DNA of 64,000 bases. Origin: a virus. The notes beneath the pieces are model-generated. The model was not told the DNA's origin and searched no databases. It saw nothing but the letters and a program-made list of their open reading frames with translations. The translations under genes and the position numbers were made by a program. Each line of letters opens with the position of its first letter. The stretch's first letter is position 1. The stretch spans positions 1 through 64,000 of the IMG/VR virus record IMGVR_UViG_3300029953_000022; one strand, 5' to 3'. Below, in pieces: positions 59,039 to 64,000 of the stretch.

Positions 59039-59499
59039 GTAAATTGGTTAGACTTCTAAAGCTTGCCCACTCAATTGAAATTGGTGCGTACCATGCCTAT
59101 GAGGGTCACTGGCGTAACACCAAAGATCCGACAACACGAAAGAGATTGCAAGAAATCCAAGAGGAAGAGAATTTCCATAGGCAGCAAGTACGCTTCATGC
59201 TCAGCGAAGTAAAATCTAGTCCCAATTTCTTTCTAGATTTTTCCATGTATTTGGTGGGGAAATCGGTATCTGTATCTTGCTATGTTATGGGATATAAAGC
59301 AGCAATGTGGGGAGCCAAGATCTTTGAAATATTAGGTTCAAACATTTACCGAAAATTGTCGAGAGAGGCTTTTAAGGAAGGACACTGTTTTATGTCCAAT
59401 CTTTTATACAAAATGAATAGGACTGAATTAGAGCACGAAGAGTTCTTCAGAACGTGTCTTATGAAAGGTCAAGAGGCCAAAAAAGTACTTGACCCATAA
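59035..59499 (+). CDS. Ferritin-like / COQ7-like diiron protein
   Basis: 154 residues, helical. AHSIEIGAYHAYEGHWR (about 11-27) and EEENFHRQQ (Glu45, His48) resemble the first half of a four-helix diiron site; SREAFKEGHCFMSN and ELEHEEFF supply a second ExxH set. The pattern fits the ferritin-like superfamily, closest to COQ7/rubrerythrin-type proteins. An iron-binding, hydroxylase or peroxide-detoxifying role is possible. The gene converges with, and overlaps by 41 bases, the tail gene at 59459. Confidence 0.55.
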   Translation: MSKLVRLLKLAHSIEIGAYHAYEGHWRNTKDPTTRKRLQEIQEEENFHRQQVRFMLSEVKSSPNFFLDFSMYLVGKSVSVSCYVMGYKAAMWGAKIFEILGSNIYRKLSREAFKEGHCFMSNLLYKMNRTELEHEEFFRTCLMKGQEAKKVLDP

Positions 59500-59890
59500 A
59501 ATCAAAGTTCAATTTATATGTGCTCTTAACTTGGCCAGATTCATTAACCTTAGTAATTTTGGCTTTTGGAATACTCCAAATAGTTTCCCCTGTAGAACGA
59601 TCTTCTAAACGAAGGCTAACATAATTTGATGCCGCAAGATCGGAAAATAAAGGCCTCAAGTTTTGCCCTTGAACACCACCGGATTGTTTTACCCTTAATC
59701 CTCTCACTGAGCCTCTGGTGGCCACTTGACCTCCTCCAGCCAGTTCTTGGGGATAAGGGGAGTTGATACCATAAATGGCGTATTCTCCAGTATCAAGTTC
59801 TAAAGTGACGCTTTGTGCGACTTTATAAATTTGATTATTAACATACAATCTAACCAAAGCTCCTGATAAAATTATACTTTGTTGTGCCAT
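59459..59890 (-). CDS. Tail tube-like protein
   Basis: 143 residues. All-beta pattern with strands such as SIILSGALVRLYVNNQIY and YVSLRLEDRSTGETIWSIP and an end YKLNFDFMGQVLFWPLD. Layout (short N-terminal strand, long loop, W-containing edge strand) resembles contractile-tail tube proteins, and it follows two baseplate genes. It might instead be a baseplate hub or spike component. Its 3' end overlaps the opposite-strand ferritin-like gene by 41 bases. Confidence 0.45.
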   Translation of the reverse strand: MAQQSIILSGALVRLYVNNQIYKVAQSVTLELDTGEYAIYGINSPYPQELAGGGQVATRGSVRGLRVKQSGGVQGQNLRPLFSDLAASNYVSLRLEDRSTGETIWSIPKAKITKVNESGQVKSTYKLNFDFMGQVLFWPLDLS

Positions 59891-59898
59891 AAAATTCC

Positions 59899-61839
59899 TT
59901 AAGGTCCGTACACATACGAAATTTCATTCGCTCCAGGTATGGGACTTTCCCAGCCGCCCAACCCAATTGAGTTTGGATACAGCACCGTGTATATGACGGT
60001 TACACCGGCAGCAACGATAGTATCAATCAAGTTCTGTGCATATACCCGACCACTTGCTGTATCTGTCAAATATGGCTGATAGGCACTTCCATCTGTAGGA
60101 AGTACAATTGGACTTTTGCTCGCAACCAATAAAACAGAAGCGCCTTCAGCATGAGCCTGTTGAATGAAATATGCTGGACTAATCAACAATGTTCCACTTG
60201 AAGGAGCGGCAATATACGGAATTGGTCCTTCTTGATCGCTACATCCATAATTGATTATTAAATACCCTGTAGTATTTGGAAAATCGGTAGAATTCGCAAC
60301 ATTAATGATCTGTCCTGTTTCGCCATTTACTGCGGAAGTTAGCGTTGTAGAGGCCCCACCAATTGTAAAGCCTTGGCTCGTATCATAGATATATGGCCCT
60401 AAAGTTGTTGGTTGGGACGGTCCATTATCGGATGCTGTTGAAGCCGTTTCTGATATCAAAATAATTGCATTATTTGATATAGAAAGGGTTAAAGTAGGAG
60501 CCGCTATAGCGATTGCGGTATAGGCACTTTGGGCTACTGTATTTGCGGTATCTTCAGGATTTGCACTAACTTCAATTCCGGTAAATCCAGGTATCGCTGG
60601 ATCAGTATTACTTCCACCAGAAACATTAAACCAAACATAGTATTGGTTAGAATTTCCCAAATCGCCAATTAAATAGTAACTTCCGGCCCCAATCGTATTA
60701 AAATTACTTGCAGCTTCAAAAATCAATTGAGTCTGTGGCATTTCAGAAATACCGTGTAGGTGGGCAGATCCAATCCTGGTTCTTTGGATTACCTGTGTTG
60801 TAGCCGGAACAAATATTTGTAAGATATTGGCTTGAGTCTGATATACGGCAGCATAATAAGATTTACTTAAAATAGTTTCCCTGATTGGAACGAAAAATTG
60901 AATAGCAGAATCTATTCCTTGAACAATAATTCCAGGACTTCCTGTTGGATTGTTAATCTCGAAATATGAAGAATTAATTGCGCCACCTTCGGCAGATACA
61001 ATAGTATAAGTACCTTCATTATTGGAAGATGTAAATCCACCACCGTAAATATTTACATACTGTCCAGGTTCTACATCGCCAACCCCAGGATCTGCGCCGC
61101 CAGTCCAAGTAAATCTTAAATTCCCACCGGGCTGTTGGGAAATGGTCCATTGCGTAGAAAAGTTTCCTGCTGTCGGAACAGTTGCTGGGAAAAGGAGTAC
61201 GTTTTGTGCTCGACCTCCATAAACCGTAATGGAAGAGGAAGCCCCAATTGTATCACTAAGCAACTGAACATAATTACCATTACCATCGTTATTTAAAATT
61301 GCGCTACCGGAAACACCTAAATTGCTTAGCCCAATTGAAATTGCATTAGCTACTTCTTGTGCGGTTGCCGCTGCTATATTTGTAAATTGACTAGTAGAAA
61401 AAGTAACCGTATAAGTTCCAGTACCATCAAAATTGATCATTAAGGTATCGCCATCTTGAAGGGCATACGGCTCAAAATTCTGAGAATTACTAGTTGTTTT
61501 TACGAATTGATCACCAAAAACGGCGTCTAAGATTTTGTTGATTAAATCGCGTACCTGTTTTCTGTTTTTGACTTGAATTCCAATTGTTCGAAAGATATCA
61601 TCGCTAAGACCAATAGTTGGGTCTCTCACGATACCGTAGTTGGATAAAACTAGATCTAAATAGTTGCCTTGGGCAGTTGCTACGTAAAGACTGTCATTTA
61701 CTGCCTGAACGTTGTTTACTAAATAGGCAGAATTCGTAGCCAAAGCATTTAATACGGCATCGACTTTTGGACCCTTCATAAAAGGATTCAAGTAAGAACG
61801 CAGTCTTTTGTATTCTTGTGCTTGTGTTGTTACTGCCAT
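59899..61839 (-). CDS. Baseplate wedge-type protein
   Basis: 646 residues. The N-terminal part (about 1-100, TQAQEYKRLRSYLNPFMKGP, then LVLSNYGIVRDPTIG) matches the start of baseplate wedge/J-type proteins that connect wedges to the hub. Later comes the repeated module YYVWFNVSGGSNTDPAIPGF, which shares a 62-bp identical DNA segment with the 61841 gene. The C-terminus (about 590-646) has beta character. It begins two bases after its upstream neighbour, which also looks like a baseplate component. Confidence 0.6.
   Translation of the reverse strand: MAVTTQAQEYKRLRSYLNPFMKGPKVDAVLNALATNSAYLVNNVQAVNDSLYVATAQGNYLDLVLSNYGIVRDPTIGLSDDIFRTIGIQVKNRKQVRDLINKILDAVFGDQFVKTTSNSQNFEPYALQDGDTLMINFDGTGTYTVTFSTSQFTNIAAATAQEVANAISIGLSNLGVSGSAILNNDGNGNYVQLLSDTIGASSSITVYGGRAQNVLLFPATVPTAGNFSTQWTISQQPGGNLRFTWTGGADPGVGDVEPGQYVNIYGGGFTSSNNEGTYTIVSAEGGAINSSYFEINNPTGSPGIIVQGIDSAIQFFVPIRETILSKSYYAAVYQTQANILQIFVPATTQVIQRTRIGSAHLHGISEMPQTQLIFEAASNFNTIGAGSYYLIGDLGNSNQYYVWFNVSGGSNTDPAIPGFTGIEVSANPEDTANTVAQSAYTAIAIAAPTLTLSISNNAIILISETASTASDNGPSQPTTLGPYIYDTSQGFTIGGASTTLTSAVNGETGQIINVANSTDFPNTTGYLIINYGCSDQEGPIPYIAAPSSGTLLISPAYFIQQAHAEGASVLLVASKSPIVLPTDGSAYQPYLTDTASGRVYAQNLIDTIVAAGVTVIYTVLYPNSIGLGGWESPIPGANEISYVYGP
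60596..60657. repeat. 62-bp direct repeat, copy 1
   Basis: Identical over all 62 bases to 62955-63016. Encodes, on the minus strand, the NQYYVWFNVSGGSNTDPA part of the shared baseplate module. Flanking bases differ at once, which points to recent exchange or duplication rather than slow divergence. Confidence 0.9.
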
Positions 61840-61840
61840 A

Positions 61841-64000
61841 TTATGAGCCTATCAAAGAAACCGAAATATCTGAAATTTGATTTGCAATGAAAGCTTTCTC
61901 GCCAGTTACTAACTGAATCTCATCTGAAGCAACTGTGTAGGCAGGATTTGTGATCACAACAGATATAACTCCAGGAATTGCTCTAACTGCTTCAACGATG
62001 GAAGACAAATCGATACTTTGACCTAACGGATTAGATTGAATGAGGGCATATACAGTAGACTGAATTTGGCTAGTAATTTGCGCAAAAGACACGCCGATAT
62101 TTGTCCTGATTGCAAGAGAAATCTGAATATTCTTTAAAAGCGGTTCTCTAATGAAAATATCTGTTCCTGCGGCATTTACACCAGGATAAGTAATAGAGTC
62201 TCTTGGATCTCCATAAATAACCCTGTTTGCTTCTCCAATAAGACCTATATCGAAATTGTAACTATCGATACCACTTCTAAAAGTTGTTGGAAAGTTTAAT
62301 TTACCTAAAGATGTGAGCCCTACATTTGCAGATAAATTAATTTTATCGTATTGTGCAGAAGTATTAAGCACAATATTGTTAAAATTAGTTGTTCCAGGCT
62401 GAGGAGAAATATACGCAACTTGTTTGTATCCAGTATAAACTTTTCCTTCTTGCACAGACAAAGAAACTGAATTTGTGGATAGATTGGTATTGTATTGCGT
62501 AGAAACAACACCGGCAATAATTGCCGTAGTTGGACTTAGAACTTCAAGGATTTCATAGGTTCCAGCATTTCCTGTACCTAAAACCGATCCATTAATTACT
62601 AACTTATCGCCAGGAATAGTTGCGTCATATTGGAAAAATTGGATTTGCGGTCTACTTACAGAGAAGGTAACCGCAGACATGCTAGATTGATTAACGGCTT
62701 CTGGACTAATTACGGTTAAGAACGATTCTTGCCCTGTTTGAGTAACAACAAAACTGAAAGCTGCTGGCATCGATACATCAACAGGAGAGTTAGTAGCAGC
62801 AGAAACAGTATTGGTAGCCGTAACAACATTAGATGCAACAGATACGTTTATTGCAGTCAGATGTCCGTTAAGGGCATTGTATAATTCGTTTGCTACAGTA
62901 GTAGAGGAATCGGAAGCGTTAATGGTTACTTCGATGCCAGTAAACCCAACAGGTGCTGGATCAGTATTACTTCCACCAGAAACATTAAACCAAACATAGT
63001 ATTGGTTAGAATTTCCACCATTATAGAGTTCAAAATAATCAGCAGCGCCAGAAGAAGAAAATGTACTACCGGCTGGCATAGTGAATTGAGTAATTTGTAC
63101 CTGTGAAGGTCCAGAATTTGTAACCATGAAACTGCCTTGGTTATCGATATTAAATCCAGTTCCAAAAGTAACAACATCTCCTGGTAATACGTTTTGTAAA
63201 TTAGGAGGTGTTCCAGTCCCTGTCCAGACCAATTCTTGTGTGCCTAAAGAGGTGACTACATTGAATACGGATGTTGAGTCATAACCAGTAGAAATTGGAT
63301 TAACTACGCAAGTAATTTCTTCTTCTATTGCATTATCATTTTCGTACCAGATACTGTTGTTAAACATTCTGATAACTCTATAAGTTCCTTGATTTAAAGG
63401 AGAGAAAGGAGAGGCAAGAATTACGCTATCTCCTTCTGAAACAGAAGAAGTTGAAGTAAAGGCTCCTGCAGCAATTGCAGTACCACTCTCAGCCACTGCA
63501 TTTGGATTAGATACAGTAAAAGAATTTCCTGTAAGACCTTCTACAAAGAAAGTACCATTATTGCCTGCATTGGCAGCGCCAGTAACAGTAACTAAATCGC
63601 CGATTGATAACTCAGAAAAATTTGTATTTCCAGATGCAACGGTATATGTTCCAGTAGCGGATACATTTAGGGTCCATCCTCCAGAATCATTAAAATTTAA
63701 ATTTGTACTAAAATTAGGAGATGATCCAACACCATTCCAACTCAAACAAGCAAGGGATCCTTGCTTTTCAATTCTGAAAGTGTCACCCTCTACCCTTACA
63801 TAATTTCTTGGGCTACCAAAGTAAAGTTGATCCGCTGTTTGGTTTTCCAAAATAACGGTTGATTCGCCAGAAATTGGGGTATTGCTTAAAACAGTAACGC
63901 TCGTATTAGACGAGAAACCGGTATTCTTATTTTGATAATTTTGTGCCGCTGCTCTAAACCATTGATCGCTCGCCACAGCTTGACTTGCGATACTATTGGC
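61841..64000 (-). CDS. Baseplate J-like protein (5' end beyond window)
   Basis: At least 719 codons. The frame has no stop up to the window edge, so a GTG at 63976 is not necessarily the start. A repeat-rich beta region (about the first 450) is followed by a C-terminal domain with TFRSGIDSYNFDIGLIGEANRV, REPLLKNIQISLAIRTNIGVS and AVRAIPGVISVVITNPAYTV, the end region of Mu gpJ / T4 gp6-type baseplate proteins. The central module EVTINASDSSTTVANELY recurs in two other tail genes. It links this window to a contractile-tail phage. Confidence 0.7.
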   Translation of the reverse strand, partial: ANSIASQAVASDQWFRAAAQNYQNKNTGFSSNTSVTVLSNTPISGESTVILENQTADQLYFGSPRNYVRVEGDTFRIEKQGSLACLSWNGVGSSPNFSTNLNFNDSGGWTLNVSATGTYTVASGNTNFSELSIGDLVTVTGAANAGNNGTFFVEGLTGNSFTVSNPNAVAESGTAIAAGAFTSTSSVSEGDSVILASPFSPLNQGTYRVIRMFNNSIWYENDNAIEEEITCVVNPISTGYDSTSVFNVVTSLGTQELVWTGTGTPPNLQNVLPGDVVTFGTGFNIDNQGSFMVTNSGPSQVQITQFTMPAGSTFSSSGAADYFELYNGGNSNQYYVWFNVSGGSNTDPAPVGFTGIEVTINASDSSTTVANELYNALNGHLTAINVSVASNVVTATNTVSAATNSPVDVSMPAAFSFVVTQTGQESFLTVISPEAVNQSSMSAVTFSVSRPQIQFFQYDATIPGDKLVINGSVLGTGNAGTYEILEVLSPTTAIIAGVVSTQYNTNLSTNSVSLSVQEGKVYTGYKQVAYISPQPGTTNFNNIVLNTSAQYDKINLSANVGLTSLGKLNFPTTFRSGIDSYNFDIGLIGEANRVIYGDPRDSITYPGVNAAGTDIFIREPLLKNIQISLAIRTNIGVSFAQITSQIQSTVYALIQSNPLGQSIDLSSIVEAVRAIPGVISVVITNPAYTVASDEIQLVTGEKAFIANQISDISVSLIGS
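62955..63016. repeat. 62-bp direct repeat, copy 2
   Basis: Second copy of the 62-bp identical segment at 60596-60657, same orientation, inside the J-like gene. It encodes the same NQYYVWFNVSGGSNTDPA peptide. Confidence 0.9.

Noticed and set aside
1-64000. CRISPR array, diversity-generating retroelement or retron
   Set aside because: No regular spaced repeats outside coding fibre repeats, and no reverse transcriptase motif (YxDD) in any recognised frame.

Overview
The window is part of the genome of a large tailed phage (or prophage) with a contractile tail. The evidence is a portal and large terminase, baseplate-type proteins ending in a baseplate-J-like domain, several tail-fibre genes, and densely packed genes with start/stop overlaps and almost no non-coding DNA. 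All three stop codons are used normally. A lipoprotein signal, two other exported proteins and an SLT-type lysozyme fit a diderm bacterial host, but the sequence does not identify that host. I recognise no tRNA, CRISPR array or integrase.

Layout. (1) 1-6727, minus strand: head and packaging genes (small membrane protein, portal, a decoration-like protein, large terminase) and a phage GroEL-type chaperonin. (2) 6808-40330, plus strand: a long replication, recombination and metabolism block. It holds a UvsW-like helicase, a sigma-like factor, a GroES-like co-chaperonin, SbcD/SbcC nuclease subunits, an exported ClpP-like protease, a RuvC-like nuclease, two DEDD exonucleases, a Pol III alpha (DnaE) polymerase, an exported subtilase, an SSB-like protein, a possible UvsY, UvsX/RecA, a lipoprotein, a 246-base structured non-coding stretch, a divergent possible sigma-like protein, a DnaB-type helicase and an AEP-type primase. 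It ends with GMP reductase, a HExxH protein, a CYTH enzyme, HNH, a DUF2384-like protein, a PLP aminotransferase and MazG. (3) 40322-64000, mostly minus strand: a papain-like peptidase, glycine-rich and YadA-like fibres, a GIY-YIG endonuclease, a collagen-like fibre, a tube-like protein and baseplate proteins. Two small plus-strand inserts interrupt it: 55889-56474, and 57381-59499 with lysozyme, phosphoesterase, exonuclease and a ferritin-like protein.

How it works together. The phage appears to carry most of its own replisome (polymerase, helicase, primase, SSB, trans-acting proofreading candidates), a T4-like recombination set (UvsX, UvsW, SbcCD, perhaps UvsY, RuvC-like) and a GroEL/GroES-like pair for folding virion proteins. 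Purine-related enzymes sit in one cluster.

Most unusual points: a 246-base, roughly 50% G+C non-coding element with a multi-hairpin fold (30695-30940); six or seven sigma70-like promoters whose predicted +1 falls on or within about 3 bases of a start codon that lacks a Shine-Dalgarno, suggesting leaderless mRNAs; four protease-like proteins of different catalytic classes; and a sigma-like protein that stops just before its expected region 4.2 helix-turn-helix. All functional calls come from reading motifs by eye; no database search was run.
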